From Chitinophaga sp. HK235 (GTDB lineage: Bacteria > Bacteroidota > Bacteroidia > Chitinophagales > Chitinophagaceae): a DNA stretch of 64,000 bases. The first letter of the stretch is position 1. Every line of letters begins with the position of its first letter. The position numbers were made by a program, and so were the translations under genes. The stretch spans positions 124,001-188,000 of the forward strand of contig NZ_CP073766.1 in the NCBI RefSeq assembly GCF_018255755.1, given 5' to 3'. This document shows, piece by piece, positions 10,101 through 17,561 of the stretch. The notes below the pieces were generated by a model that was not told the origin of the DNA, ran no database searches, and worked only from the letters and a program-made list of their open reading frames with translations.

Positions 10101-11873
10101 TATTACGTGTCGCTGGACCGAATCCCCATTACCTCCAACGGAAAGGTAGACAGGGCCAAACTACCTGCTGTGGCGGAGAAAGATCTTCTCAGAGAACAAT
10201 ACGTTGCTCCACAGACGGCAGCGGAACAGACACTGGTGAAACTATGGCAGGAAGTGCTGCACTTCGATCAGATTGGCATCATGGATGATTTCTTCCGGTT
10301 GGGCGGCAACAGTCTGAAACTGTCAAGCCTGCTGAATGCGATCCGCAAGGAATTCCATATTGAAATGTCCATCAGAGACCTGTTTACAGCGCTGACAATT
10401 AAAGAACAGGGAGAACTGGTTAAAAACGCTAAAAAGTCCGGATACAGCGAGATTCATCGTGTGGAAGAACGTGAAAACTACCCCATCTCCGTCGCCCAGA
10501 GAAGGTTGCTGCTATTAAACCAGATGAATGGTACTTCCGGTGCTTACAATATTCCCTACAGCCTCGTGCTGCATAACATGCACGACATCGGGAATTTTGA
10601 AAAAGCGGTATACGCAGTCGTGGAGCGGCATGAGATTTTAAGAACTGTTTTCAGGGAAGATGAACACGGGCAGTATATGCAATGGGTATTGCCGGCAGCA
10701 GAGATAGGCTTCGCCATTGATACTTTCGATTTCAGAGACGAAGTCAACAAAAAAGAACAGGTAAACGGATATTTAATAAAAGATTTTTATCAACCTTTTG
10801 ATTTAAGTAAAGGTCCGCTGATCAGGGCTGCTTTATTACGGATAGCCGAAGATCAATACATATTCTATTATAACATGCATCACATTATTTGTGATGGCTG
10901 GTCCACTGCCGTGCTTTCCAACGACGTGATGACTTTCTATTCCGCTTTCAGGGAAAACAGGGAACCAGACTTGCCGGCGCTGAAGTTCCATTACAAAGAC
11001 TTTGCGATATGGCAACTGGAACAATTCCGGAGTGCCAAATTTGACAGTCACAAATCTTACTGGCAGCAGCAGCTCCATGGCGAAGTTCCCGTACTGAACC
11101 TGTCGTTCTCGAAAAAAAGGCCCCGGATAAAAACATATAACGGCAATTCCCTTCAGGGAGAAATGCCGCAGGATACGGCCAAAGCGCTTTTAGAACTGTC
11201 TATCCGCACGAACACCACGTTGTTTATGAACCTGCTGTGTGCGTATTCCCTGACGCTCAACAAATATTCCGGGCAGAAAGACCTCCTGATGGGCAGCCCC
11301 ATTTCAGGAAGGGTAAACGCCGATTTGAAAGACCAGATAGGCTTCTATGTCAATACCCTGGTGTACAGGGTTATGATTCATCCGGGGGAAACTTATCAGC
11401 ATATGCTGTCCCGTGTGAAAAACATGGTGCTGGAAAACTTTGAACATCAGGAATATCCCTTTGATCTGATCGTGGAGGATTTGGACAAGGGGAGGGACTT
11501 TTCCAGAAATCCGTTGTTTGACTACATGCTGCAGGTGAATCAGGCAGATAATGCCGCCACCGGCAATGAGGATGTATCAACCTACCATATCGACAGCACC
11601 GCCAAAACAGCCAAAAGCAAATTTGATATTACCAGTACGTTTAATGTTCATAAAGACAGGATACATTATAATGTTGTGTACAACACTGACCTGTTCGGCC
11701 AAAAGGATATAGAGGCCCTACTCTCCGACCTGTTTAACCTGCTGCGATTAATCGTTACAGACACTACATTAACAATGAATGACTATATCGATGCTATTAG
11801 AGAAAAAGAAGAATTACAGGAGTACAACAATTTTCTTGATGAAGTAACTAAAAGTATAGATGGTGAATTCTAA
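1..11873 (+). CDS. Multimodular NRPS, 5'-truncated: (A)-T-C-A-T-C-A-T-C-A-T-C
   Basis: C-terminal 3955 residues or more of a peptide synthetase; the reading frame is open from base 3, so the true start lies upstream. Numbered from base 6, domains are A1 (partial, 1-270), T1 (Ser319), C1 (370-800, HHIIGDG), A2 (828-1297), T2 (Ser1346), C2 (1398-1830, HHIVGDG), A3 (1858-2330), T3 (GGHS), C3 (2428-2860, HHIISDG), A4 (2883-3388), T4 (GGNS) and C4 (3490-3920, HHIICDG). A2 and A3 both read DLFNNALTYK, the established alanine code, and the visible part of A1 agrees, so three successive modules probably load Ala. A4 reads DAWLLGGVIK, which I cannot assign. No epimerase is present. The protein ends in a C domain whose acceptor module must be the A-T of the protein starting at 14261. 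The first three units are near-identical tandem copies. The C-terminus ends in Phe. Confidence 0.96.
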   Translation, partial: RVISNGLAIPDYINEDQHILINTVPSVVANLLERNMSFSNVAAVNTAGELLPVHVADALRPYPTVFRNLYGPTETTTYSSCYPITKQENGALPVGKPIANTQFYVLSEGLALQPEGVTGEVYISGAGVTRGYLNRPELTAEKFIAHPFRAGERLYRTGDLARWLPDGNMDFVGRIDHQVKIHGHRIELGEIESTLLQQNGITHAVVVAGEEKGDKVLVAYVVTDNGFNLDKKQLREDLGKMLPSYMLPGYYVELESIPLTSNSKIDRKALPKVAAGDLVKEAYIAPQTVAEQVLAEIWQDVLSVEQVSVTDNFFELGGHSLKAVRLINETEKAGYSLKLKEVFEYPVLADMAGRLGVAIQENITKAPQLESYPVTSSQRRLWALSQFEGGSVAYNIANVLEAEGQLDTTFLQGALDLLVARHESLRTVFRMDNASVLRQHILPDARCLLEEFTAPGNEEIQSIIRQHTRHQFDMGNFPLLKVGVIHTGEDRHLLLFNLHHIIGDGWSMEVLSRELITQYNRLKDGVRNDLPALPIQYKDYAYWQESAPQKEKLLQSKAYWHQQLSGNLPVLELPATFPRPKLKTYNGAQLTHVFSPEFLHRLQDFSGQHGATLFMSLMAGLNGLFYRYSGQTDILLGSPVAGREYARLENQIGLYLNTLAVRTRFEATDTYRNLLTRQKETLLEAYEHQDYPFDGLVEELSVRRDISRSALFDILVVLHNQRDVFQKEDSISGLKIAPYKNVTRNRSHFDISFSFSETTDGLHTAVDYNTDIYDAVFIRRLLGHLEDFIEQSIAHPEQSIAQIDFVTPVEKEKLLSVFNANELNYPANKTIVDLLTEQARRTPEAVAVIYEDQKLTYRELDERSNELANYLLSEYDLKPEDPVAIKLERTAWMVIAIVGVLKSGAAYVPIDPAYPEERIAYMEADSACRLTITESFLKQFRAAAQLSAEQPQVSIMPANMAYMIYTSGSTGKPKGVMIEHGNAVSFLYWSMKEFKSTDFDILYAATSYCFDLSVFEMFYPLSIGKKIRVISSGLAIPDYINDDQQILINTVPSVVGNLLERAVSFKNVIAVNMAGEPIPVHLINAFKDSPIVLRNLYGPTESTTYSSCYRIRQQAYTSIPVGQPISNTQFYILSEGLALQPEGVTGEVYISGAGLARGYLNRRELTAEKFIAHPFRAGERLYKTGDLARWLPDGNVAFSGRIDHQVKIHGYRIELGEIESALLQQNGITHAVVVASEEKEDKVLVAYIVLENDIALDKKQLREDLSRVLPSYMLPGYYVVLESIPLTSNGKVDRKALPKVAVGDLMKETYVAPRTAEEQLLVKIWQDVLGVEQVSVTDNFFELGGHSLKAVRLINETEKAGYSLKLKEVFEFPELAGMASRLGTYYLQENITEVLGLECYPVTSSQRRLWALSQFEGGSVTYNIANVLEVEGVLETALLQGALDLLIARHESLRTVFKMDSEGVLWQYVLTEESVRCVLEEYSNSQTEEVLSIIRQHIHHQFNLGSFPLLKVGVIHTGEDRHLLLFNLHHIVGDGWSMEVLSRELMTLYNHLKDGTGAGLPALPIQYKDYASWLESAPQKEKLSQSKAYWHQQLSGNLPVLELPATFLRPKLKTYNGAQVTHDFSDGFLSRLQDFSRQHGATLFMSLMAGLNGLFYRYSGQTDMLLGSPVAGREHARLENQIGLYLNTLAVRTRFEATDTYKGLLTRQKETLLEAYEHQDYPFDRLVEELSVRRDISRSALFDILVVLHNQRDVFQKEDSISGLKIAPYKNVTRNRSHFDISFSFSETAEGLHVGVDYNTDIYDAAFIRSLLDHLERFIEQGIAHPEQSIAQIDFVTAVEKEKLLHAFNATELDFPANKTIVDLLTEQARRTPEAVAVIYEDKKLTYRELDERSNELANYLLSEYDVKPEDPVAIKLERTAWMVIAIVGVLKSGAAYVPIDPAYPEERIAYMEADSACRLTITESFLKQFRAAAQLSAEQPQVSIMPANMAYMIYTSGSTGKPKGVMIEHGNAVSFLYWSMKEFKSTDFDILYAATSYCFDLSVFEMFYPLIIGKKIRVISSGLAIPDYINEDQQILINTVPSVVGNLLERAVSFKNVIAVNMAGEPIPVHLINAFKDTPIVLRNLYGPTESTTYSSCYQIEQQSYTSIPVGQPISNTQFYILSEGLALQPEGVTGEVYISGAGLARGYLNRRELTAEKFIAHPFRAGERLYKTGDLARWLPDGNIAFSGRIDHQVKIHGYRIELGEIESALLQQNGITHAVVVASEEKEDKVLVAYIVLENDFALDKKQLREDLNRVLPSYMLPGYYVVLESIPLTSNGKVDRKALPKVDAGDLAKKTYVAPQTAEEYALVEAWQHIFGVERVGVTDNFLDLGGHSLQGIRLVGLIHKQFNVILDLKQVFLTPVLREQAVLIASASKRSFRAISRVPEAAYYAISPAQQRLWVLSQFEEASVSYNIPGYTVLDGAYDIVLFKLALKAVIERHEILRTVFVMDSSGVVCQRIMDTEALGFEIGYEDFRGEEEKAGAYIEADSYRLFDLEQGPLLRAALLHVSDDRYIFYYNLHHIISDGWSMGVLERDVMSYYKAFTSGTGANLPELPIQYKDYAAWQLNRLETGQYAEDRTYWLEKLSGDLPVLDLPSYKSRPKIKTYNGYRLSTQISSSLTGALNSYSREHGGSLFMGLLAVWNVLCHRYTSQKDIITGTPVAGREHSDLEDQIGFYVNTLALRNEVDPNDSFDAFFARIKDNTLESYEHQQYPFDHLVEDLGVKFDTGRNAIFDVMLVLQNAGEKRRDSTTVGDDSDRIADLGHGVAKFDLSVAFQETGDALAFSVNYNTDVYDRQMVERLIVHYKGLLAALLQNPGERLGAVDYLSAAEKEALITGSHAARTTYPEDKTVVELFTEQARLHPHSTAVIFEDQRMSYETLHAKSNQLAHHIRDQYHRRTGQVLTKDTLIAICLEKCPEMAIAIFAILKAGGAYVPIDPSYPQQRIDFILEDSGAVLVLSHRQLNEVLQLPAERVLYIDPEEELYLQEETADLPVYSAPADLAYIIYTSGTTGKPKGVMIEHRNLTNLVFVQKDRLGIDGQSNMLLYASLVFDASVWEVFGALALGAQLTIVPGHIRQDIELLKAYLNKTKPTTALLPPVLVAVMSPSGLQALDSVLLGGDVTAAKVMQEWSKGRDLINGYGPTETTVIACMHTFHDGDLNTNIGKPIANNSIFLLDAHLQPVPAGVTGELYIGGAGVARGYLNNDELTATRFMASPFVTETDKARGFTRFYRTGDLGKRLPDGSIEYMGRIDDQVKIRGHRIELKEIEAVLLSQEHISQCVIEAKVIGGEKVIVAYVVSDTALDKQLLHEALGKKLPAYMLPAYYVSLDRIPITSNGKVDRAKLPAVAEKDLLREQYVAPQTAAEQTLVKLWQEVLHFDQIGIMDDFFRLGGNSLKLSSLLNAIRKEFHIEMSIRDLFTALTIKEQGELVKNAKKSGYSEIHRVEERENYPISVAQRRLLLLNQMNGTSGAYNIPYSLVLHNMHDIGNFEKAVYAVVERHEILRTVFREDEHGQYMQWVLPAAEIGFAIDTFDFRDEVNKKEQVNGYLIKDFYQPFDLSKGPLIRAALLRIAEDQYIFYYNMHHIICDGWSTAVLSNDVMTFYSAFRENREPDLPALKFHYKDFAIWQLEQFRSAKFDSHKSYWQQQLHGEVPVLNLSFSKKRPRIKTYNGNSLQGEMPQDTAKALLELSIRTNTTLFMNLLCAYSLTLNKYSGQKDLLMGSPISGRVNADLKDQIGFYVNTLVYRVMIHPGETYQHMLSRVKNMVLENFEHQEYPFDLIVEDLDKGRDFSRNPLFDYMLQVNQADNAATGNEDVSTYHIDSTAKTAKSKFDITSTFNVHKDRIHYNVVYNTDLFGQKDIEALLSDLFNLLRLIVTDTTLTMNDYIDAIREKEELQEYNNFLDEVTKSIDGEF
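1111..4197 (+). repeat. Tandem NRPS module repeat, unit 2 (C-A-T)
   Basis: A C-A-T unit repeated about 3.09 kb downstream. Bases 2676-3066 are identical, base for base, to 5766-6156 (391 bases), covering the adenylation core that sets substrate choice. Confidence 0.9.
4198..6990 (+). repeat. Tandem NRPS module repeat, unit 3 (C-A)
   Basis: Third copy of the Ala module. Similarity stops near 6990, at the A-T linker. The following T domain instead resembles T1 of the 4010-residue protein (GLIHKQFNV), marking a recombination joint. Confidence 0.9.
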
Positions 11874-13209
11874 TATGATTACAACAAGAAGCGCATATAG
11901 CTATCAAAGTATTACCCTGCAGAATTTCAGAAAGGTGGAACAGGTGAAAAACTATCTTTCTGAAGATCAGATGAGATCTATTGAGGTAATTGGTAATGTG
12001 CTGCCCTTTAAGGTCAGTAATTACGTGATTGAAGAACTGATTGATTGGAGCAATATACCCGATGACCCGATTTTTCAGTTGACATTTCCGCAACGGGGAA
12101 TGTTGGCAGATGACTTCTATCATACCATGGACAAGGCGCTTTCCGCCAATCTCAGTAAGTCTGATCTGAATAAAATCGCCTGTGATATCAGGTATCAGTT
12201 AAATCCCAATCCTTCCGGACAAAAGAAGAATGTGGTTTCGCTGGATGATGTGACTTTAAACGGTATACAACATAAGTATAAGGAAACATTATTGTTCTTC
12301 CCCAGTAACGGTCAGACCTGCCATGCCTATTGCACTTTTTGTTTCCGCTGGTCCCAGTTCGTGGGCATGGAAGACCTGAAGTTTTCCATGCAGGAGGGGG
12401 AAATGTTGGTGAAATACCTGCATGAGCATCCGGAAGTATCTGATGTGCTTTTCACTGGTGGCGACCCCATGACCATGTCTGCCAAAAAGCTGGAAACGTA
12501 CATTGCCCCCATACTGGACTCTCCCGGGCATGGACTGGAAACCATCCGTATAGGAACGAAAGTGCTGGGTTATTGGCCCTACAAGTTTCTGACGGACAAG
12601 GATGCTGATGATACATTACGTTTATTCGACCGGGTTATTAAAAGCGGATACCATCTGGCGTTAATGGCTCACTTCAGCCACCCGGTGGAGTTGTCGACGC
12701 CTGCCGTACAAAGCGCTATCAAACGTATTTTAAGTACCGGTGTACAAATCAGGACACAATCCCCCATTTTAAATCACATTAACAATAAGTCGGAGATCTG
12801 GAGACGCATGTGGAAAGAGCAGGTAAGACTGGGTTGCATACCCTATTACATGTTCGTTGCCAGAGACACCGGCGCGAGGGATTATTTTGCTGTACCGCTG
12901 GAAGAGGCGCTGTCTGTGTATAACAAAGCTTATCAGCATATAAGCGGACTGGGAAGAACGGTAAAAGGCCCCAGCATGTCCACTGATTATGGTAAAATAG
13001 AACTGCTGGGCATCAACGAACTGGAGGGAGAGAAAGTATTTACCCTGCGGTTTATTCAGGGAAGAAATGCTTCCTGGGTGAAAGAACCCTTCTTTGCCAA
13101 ATACAACCCCAACGCCATATGGCTGGATGATCTGGAGCCGGCCTTTAATAAGGAAAGTTTCTATTTCCAGAAAGACCAGTCCAATGTGCAATCTGTACAA
13201 TTAATATAA
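11860..13209 (+). CDS. KamA-family radical SAM aminomutase (lysine 2,3-aminomutase-like)
   Basis: A 449-residue radical SAM protein. The [4Fe-4S] cluster motif CxxxCxxC is at Cys154, Cys158 and Cys161, followed about 40 residues on by a GGDP motif like the GGD of lysine 2,3-aminomutases. Lys379, in the sequence TDYGK, sits about where KamA carries its PLP-binding lysine (PGGGGK there), but the surrounding glycines are not conserved. KamA enzymes use S-adenosylmethionine and PLP to move an alpha-amino group to the beta carbon. The natural role here would be to supply a beta-amino acid to this cluster, where two adenylation domains lack the alpha-amine-binding aspartate. Substrate is not determined; lysine is the family default. 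The gene overlaps the end of the upstream NRPS by 14 bases if it starts here; an in-frame ATG at 11875, just after that stop, is an equally plausible start. Confidence 0.85.
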   Translation: MVNSNMITTRSAYSYQSITLQNFRKVEQVKNYLSEDQMRSIEVIGNVLPFKVSNYVIEELIDWSNIPDDPIFQLTFPQRGMLADDFYHTMDKALSANLSKSDLNKIACDIRYQLNPNPSGQKKNVVSLDDVTLNGIQHKYKETLLFFPSNGQTCHAYCTFCFRWSQFVGMEDLKFSMQEGEMLVKYLHEHPEVSDVLFTGGDPMTMSAKKLETYIAPILDSPGHGLETIRIGTKVLGYWPYKFLTDKDADDTLRLFDRVIKSGYHLALMAHFSHPVELSTPAVQSAIKRILSTGVQIRTQSPILNHINNKSEIWRRMWKEQVRLGCIPYYMFVARDTGARDYFAVPLEEALSVYNKAYQHISGLGRTVKGPSMSTDYGKIELLGINELEGEKVFTLRFIQGRNASWVKEPFFAKYNPNAIWLDDLEPAFNKESFYFQKDQSNVQSVQLI

Positions 13210-13226
13210 CGCTAAACAATAATAAA

Positions 13227-14153
13227 ATGAATTTACCTTTTACCATTCAACCGGATGTGCAGCATCCTCATGAATTCATTTCCTATTATAAAGAGCATGA
13301 AGCTTATATTGAAAGCGTGCTTACCAGCCATGGCGCGGTGAAGTTCCGCAATGTGGCTATCAAATCGGCGAATGACTTTCAGCATATTGTCAACGCTATT
13401 TCCACGCAATTCCTGAATTATGTAAATGGGAACTCCCCGAGGAAAAAGCTGTCTGAGCATGTTTATACTTCAACAGAATATGATCAGACACAGGAAATCA
13501 CGATGCACAACGAAATGTCCTATTCTGCCAGCTGGCCGGAAAAGCTCTATATGAGCTGTATCAGGGTGGCGGAAACCGGCGGCGAAACCTTACTGGCAGA
13601 CAGCCGGGAAATTCTCCGGATCATGAACCCCGGTGTGGTGGAAGCCGTGAAGAACAAAAAAATCCGCTACATCCGGAACCTGCACGGCGGCAATGGTTTC
13701 TTCGGCAAATCCTGGCAGGAAACCTATGAAACGGACGATAAAAAATTGGTGGAAGAATACCTCAAAGCTTCGCAGATCGACTATCGCTGGGAAAATGATA
13801 ATTCTCTCAAAATCGTACAATTAAGAGAGGGCGTGAATCTCCACAGAAAAACCAAAGAAATGGTCTGGTTCAATCAGATAGAACATTTCCATCCCTGTCA
13901 TCTGGGCGACGAAATATACGAAGTGATCAAATCCATGTATGCTTCTCCACTGGACTACCCGATGTATGTGCAGTATGGCGACGGTACCGACATTGACGTG
14001 GAGGTGATCAAAGAAATCAAGGCCATCATCGCCGGTGTGACTTTAGCCCCTAAATGGGATGAAAACGAATTTATGATCATCGATAACGAGATCGCCTGCC
14101 ATGGCAGGAGCCCTTTTACAGGAGAACGGCTGGTACTCGTTTCCATGTCCTGA
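13227..14153 (+). CDS. TauD/TfdA-family Fe(II)/2-oxoglutarate oxygenase, SyrP-like
   Basis: A 308-residue non-haem iron oxygenase of normal family length. The facial triad is visible as His94 and Glu96 (HNEMSY) and a distal His292 (ACHGRSPF). Arg301 in GERLVLVS is the likely 2-oxoglutarate anchor. The segment around residues 110-125 (ETGGETLLADSRE) is typical of the SyrP/VioC-like branch, whose members hydroxylate amino acids at the beta carbon, often while tethered to an NRPS carrier. A reasonable role is beta-hydroxylation of one residue of the peptide; the Asn modules (M12, M15) and the immediately downstream module (M5) are candidates. It lies 17 bases after the aminomutase and 107 bases before the single-module NRPS. 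A desaturase or another oxidation cannot be excluded from sequence alone. Confidence 0.88.
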   Translation: MNLPFTIQPDVQHPHEFISYYKEHEAYIESVLTSHGAVKFRNVAIKSANDFQHIVNAISTQFLNYVNGNSPRKKLSEHVYTSTEYDQTQEITMHNEMSYSASWPEKLYMSCIRVAETGGETLLADSREILRIMNPGVVEAVKNKKIRYIRNLHGGNGFFGKSWQETYETDDKKLVEEYLKASQIDYRWENDNSLKIVQLREGVNLHRKTKEMVWFNQIEHFHPCHLGDEIYEVIKSMYASPLDYPMYVQYGDGTDIDVEVIKEIKAIIAGVTLAPKWDENEFMIIDNEIACHGRSPFTGERLVLVSMS

Positions 14154-14260
14154 TCCGCCTTGCCCCGCCCCGTTAGTTTTTATTGTAGTTACCTCATATA
14201 GCTATAAAGTCTGTCTAACCGCGTATAACGCGTCTATTATTAAGCTTAAAATACATCTAA
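14154..14260. other. Largest intergenic gap in the window; small inverted repeat
   Basis: This 107-base AT-rich stretch is the longest non-coding interval here. It carries a perfect inverted repeat, cgcgt-ata-acgcg, at 14220-14232 (5-base arms, 3-base loop), about 28 bases before the next start. I see no convincing Bacteroidota promoter (TTTG / TAnnTTTG) and no terminator with a U-tract. It could hold an internal promoter or processing site, but nothing here proves it. Confidence 0.35.
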
Positions 14261-17200
14261 ATGGATAAGCGACTGATTCATACCTTGTTTGAAAGGAATG
14301 CTATTCTGAAAGGAGATAATATAGCTGTACAAACGGAAACCCATACACGTAACTATCAGGAATTAAATATTGATGCCAACAGGCTGGCCAGCCTGTTGAG
14401 CGCCCGCCATATTAAAAAGGGAGACATCGTAGCTGTGTTTCCGGAAGATCCGTTGCTGCAGTTGGTTTCGCTGCTGGCTCTGTTTAAATCCGGCGCCATC
14501 TACCTGCCGCTGGACAAAAAATATCAGCAGAACCACTGGCAGGAATTGTATGAAAACATGCAGCCAAAGGCCATTATCCTTTCTGAAGAGAACAGGGGAT
14601 TGCTGGATAAGTACAATGCCCTGTTTGAATATGTGATACCGGAAGTGATTGTTGCCTCCACAGATGCAAACGGACAATTATCTTATACCTTGCTGGAATA
14701 CCGTTCCGGAGAATATAAACCGGTGAGTGATGACGTTGTTTTATCCACAGAAAATCCTGTCGTTGAACTGGATGGTGATGATTCAAACTACATTTTCTTT
14801 ACATCCGGTTCCACCGGAAAACCGAAAGCCGTTTTAGGGAAACATAAGAGCCTGAGCCATTTTATCCACTGGGTATTCGGAGAGTTTGACATCACTGAAA
14901 AAGACAGGATAGGGCTCACCGCTTCTTTCTCCTTCGACGCTTCCATGCACGATATCTTTGTGGCTTTTTCCACCGGTGCAACGTTGCTGGTCCCCAAAAG
15001 GGAGACAAAGGAAGATATTGTAAGATTACAGCAATGGGTAAGTACAAACGAAATAAGCGTGCTTCATATCGTGCCTACTTTATTCAGATTGCTGGCATTA
15101 AAAATCAATCCGGACTCATTTGCTGATACTCCTCATTTGCCGCATCTGAAATATATATTCCTGGCAGGTGAAAAGCTATTTCAGAAAGATGTGGTCAACT
15201 GGCGGAATAAATACGGGTTGAATACCACGCTGATCAATTTGTACGGCACGACCGAAACCACCAATTTGAGCACCTTTTATGTGATCGAAGATACGCTGCC
15301 AGAGACAGCGGCTGAGGTGTTCTGTGTAGGGAAGCCTATCTCCAACACCGCCATACTGGTGCTGAATGACGGCAATGAACTGTGCCGCATAAACGAAGAA
15401 GGAAGCGTGTACATTAAAACGCCTTTTACCACAAAAGGTTACTTTAACAATCCGGAGCAAACCGCACAGCGGTTTGTGCAGAACCCGCTGACAACAAAAG
15501 AAGATATCATTTATAAAACCGGTGATTACGGTAAATATGATGCCGACCGGAACATTGTGATTTTAGGGAGACAAGATGATGTGGTAAAACTGAATGGCGT
15601 CAGGATAGACATGAGCTACATCGAGCGCACTATGCTGTCGCTGGAAAATATCCGGGCAGTGAAATGTCTGCTCTACCAGCCGGATACGGACGTGGATTCA
15701 ACATTGGTCTGTTTCTATACATCTCCCGAACCTATGGACGAACTGCTCAGGGTGCATTGCGGCAAATTTTTGTCCGGATATGAAATCCCTTCCTTTTTTG
15801 CGCACGTGGAGAAATTCCCTGTCAATGCCAATGGCAAGATAGATGCGGATTATCTGCGGAACAGCATCGCAGCAAGATTGACAGCAGAGAAAGGGGACGC
15901 TGGTTTTCAGAATGACATGGAAAAGAAACTGGCAGCACTATGGGCGGGTGTGCTGGGCAATAAAAACATTGGCGCTGAAGACAACTTTCTGGCGTTGGGT
16001 GGCACCAGTATTAAGCAAATTCTGCTGATTTCAAAGATCCGGCTGACGTTTGGCTTCAATGTAACATTTGAAGACCTGTTTGCGCATCCCACTATACGGG
16101 CGCAGGCCAACCTGCTGTCTTCATTGTTGGATCAGCGGGAGGCAAAAGACGAAGACAGGATCCTGCCTGTTTCACAGGAGGGTAATACCTACGGCGTTTC
16201 AAATGAACAATTAAGGATATGGGCCACCGCGCAGTCGGAGGCCGAATCGGTAGCGCATAATATGTCGCACGCCTACGATGTGTACGGCGAATTTAACGTG
16301 GATCTGTTCAGACAGGTATTACGCGATATCGTTCGCCGACATGAAGCGCTGCGCACCAGTTTTGCTACCAACAGTGAAGGCGAGGTGGTACAGGTAATAA
16401 CCGATGAGGTGAACATAGATGCCGCATTTGAATACGTATTTGGCGGAAGATACCTGACAGAGTCGGAGATTAAGTTCTATTTGAAATCATTCAGCCAGTT
16501 TGCTTTCAATTTATCCAATGCACCGTTGTTCCGTGTTGCTTTAATACGGACATCTGAAGACAGTTTTATCCTCGCCACTGTTATGCACCACATTATCGGT
16601 GACCAGACCTCCAATCAGGTTATCATGAATGAAGTGATGCAACTGTATGAAGGCTATCGCAGCAAAATACCGGTGACGTTAAATGAAATTAAAGTCCAGT
16701 ATAAGGACTATACACATTGGATCAGACGTAAAATAGCCGATAATAAATTCCAGGCGGAGCGGAGCTTCTGGAAGAAACATCTGGAAGATGTTTACCAACA
16801 GCCCAAATGGTACGATCATTCCGGTTCGGTGGATTATACCGGCGCCTATTATAGCCAACCCTTCAGCGACGAGCTGGTATCGGATATCCGGAAGTATTGT
16901 GCCAATACGAACCGGAATCTGATGACCGTGCTGGTGTCTGCACTGGGTATGTTGATTAATAAAATGAGCGGTCAGACGGATGTGGTTATCGGTACACCGG
17001 TTAGTTTGAGGAATCATCCCGACCTGATCGGGCAGGTGGGACTATACCTGAATCTGGTGCCTTTAAGAGTCCGGGTTAATCCGCAGGATCATGTGGAAGA
17101 TGTAGTAAAAGATACTGCCGGCCATCAGGGCAAATGGATGGACTATTCATTTTATCCTTTCGATACTATTATCGATGAGTTTGAACAGGCACGGCGCTTT

Positions 17201-17521
17201 AACCTCATCGACCGGATCGATCTCTATCTGAATTTTATCAACCAGGAAGAAGAAGGGAAAAAGGTGGAAGGGCTGGATTTTGTTTACCGTGACCGGGAAA
17301 TTAAAATGAGCAAATTCCCTGTTTGTTTTTACGTGTCCAACCGAAAATCCCAAATATCTATCCGGATAGAATATCAGGTAAACATCTTTAAACATAAGGA
17401 AATCGAAAAGCTGTACGACCGTTTTTGCAGGTGCATCCGGCACATTTTACAGGACGGCGACAGCAAAGTCAGCTCCATCAGCCTGATTGACAAAGAAACG
17501 ATCCCTACGTTTCGATTCTGA
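14261..17521 (+). CDS. Single-module NRPS, A-T-C
   Basis: A 1086-residue synthetase starting directly with an adenylation domain. Order: A (1-535; FTSGSTGKPKA at about 180, FSFDASMHD, YGTTETT, YKTGDYG, NANGKID), T (GGTS, Ser583), C (640-1080). The A code reads DAHHFALNLK; Asp235 is present but I do not recognise the substrate. Its donor C must be the terminal C of the upstream 3955-residue protein, so module M5 is split over two proteins. Its own C-terminal C domain carries HHIIGDQ instead of HHxxxDG, and the next NRPS also begins with a C domain, so one of the two is redundant. The gene follows the aminomutase and TauD oxygenase, and this A-T could be the loading site for a tailored residue. 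The protein ends in Phe. Confidence 0.95.
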   Translation: MDKRLIHTLFERNAILKGDNIAVQTETHTRNYQELNIDANRLASLLSARHIKKGDIVAVFPEDPLLQLVSLLALFKSGAIYLPLDKKYQQNHWQELYENMQPKAIILSEENRGLLDKYNALFEYVIPEVIVASTDANGQLSYTLLEYRSGEYKPVSDDVVLSTENPVVELDGDDSNYIFFTSGSTGKPKAVLGKHKSLSHFIHWVFGEFDITEKDRIGLTASFSFDASMHDIFVAFSTGATLLVPKRETKEDIVRLQQWVSTNEISVLHIVPTLFRLLALKINPDSFADTPHLPHLKYIFLAGEKLFQKDVVNWRNKYGLNTTLINLYGTTETTNLSTFYVIEDTLPETAAEVFCVGKPISNTAILVLNDGNELCRINEEGSVYIKTPFTTKGYFNNPEQTAQRFVQNPLTTKEDIIYKTGDYGKYDADRNIVILGRQDDVVKLNGVRIDMSYIERTMLSLENIRAVKCLLYQPDTDVDSTLVCFYTSPEPMDELLRVHCGKFLSGYEIPSFFAHVEKFPVNANGKIDADYLRNSIAARLTAEKGDAGFQNDMEKKLAALWAGVLGNKNIGAEDNFLALGGTSIKQILLISKIRLTFGFNVTFEDLFAHPTIRAQANLLSSLLDQREAKDEDRILPVSQEGNTYGVSNEQLRIWATAQSEAESVAHNMSHAYDVYGEFNVDLFRQVLRDIVRRHEALRTSFATNSEGEVVQVITDEVNIDAAFEYVFGGRYLTESEIKFYLKSFSQFAFNLSNAPLFRVALIRTSEDSFILATVMHHIIGDQTSNQVIMNEVMQLYEGYRSKIPVTLNEIKVQYKDYTHWIRRKIADNKFQAERSFWKKHLEDVYQQPKWYDHSGSVDYTGAYYSQPFSDELVSDIRKYCANTNRNLMTVLVSALGMLINKMSGQTDVVIGTPVSLRNHPDLIGQVGLYLNLVPLRVRVNPQDHVEDVVKDTAGHQGKWMDYSFYPFDTIIDEFEQARRFNLIDRIDLYLNFINQEEEGKKVEGLDFVYRDREIKMSKFPVCFYVSNRKSQISIRIEYQVNIFKHKEIEKLYDRFCRCIRHILQDGDSKVSSISLIDKETIPTFRF
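16190..17500 (+). other. Terminal C-like domain with altered active-site motif (HHIIGDQ)
   Basis: C-domain fold at residues about 640-1080 of the A-T-C protein. The catalytic second His and the Asp of HHxxxDG are kept, but the Gly is Gln and the usual Trp-Ser is Thr-Ser. It is followed, on the next protein, by another full C domain. Candidate roles are a real condensation domain with the next one silent, or a non-catalytic interface that recruits a tailoring enzyme. Confidence 0.7.
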
Positions 17522-17561
17522 TCATTTTCAAATACCATTTTACCCGTAAATAAAGATTAGC

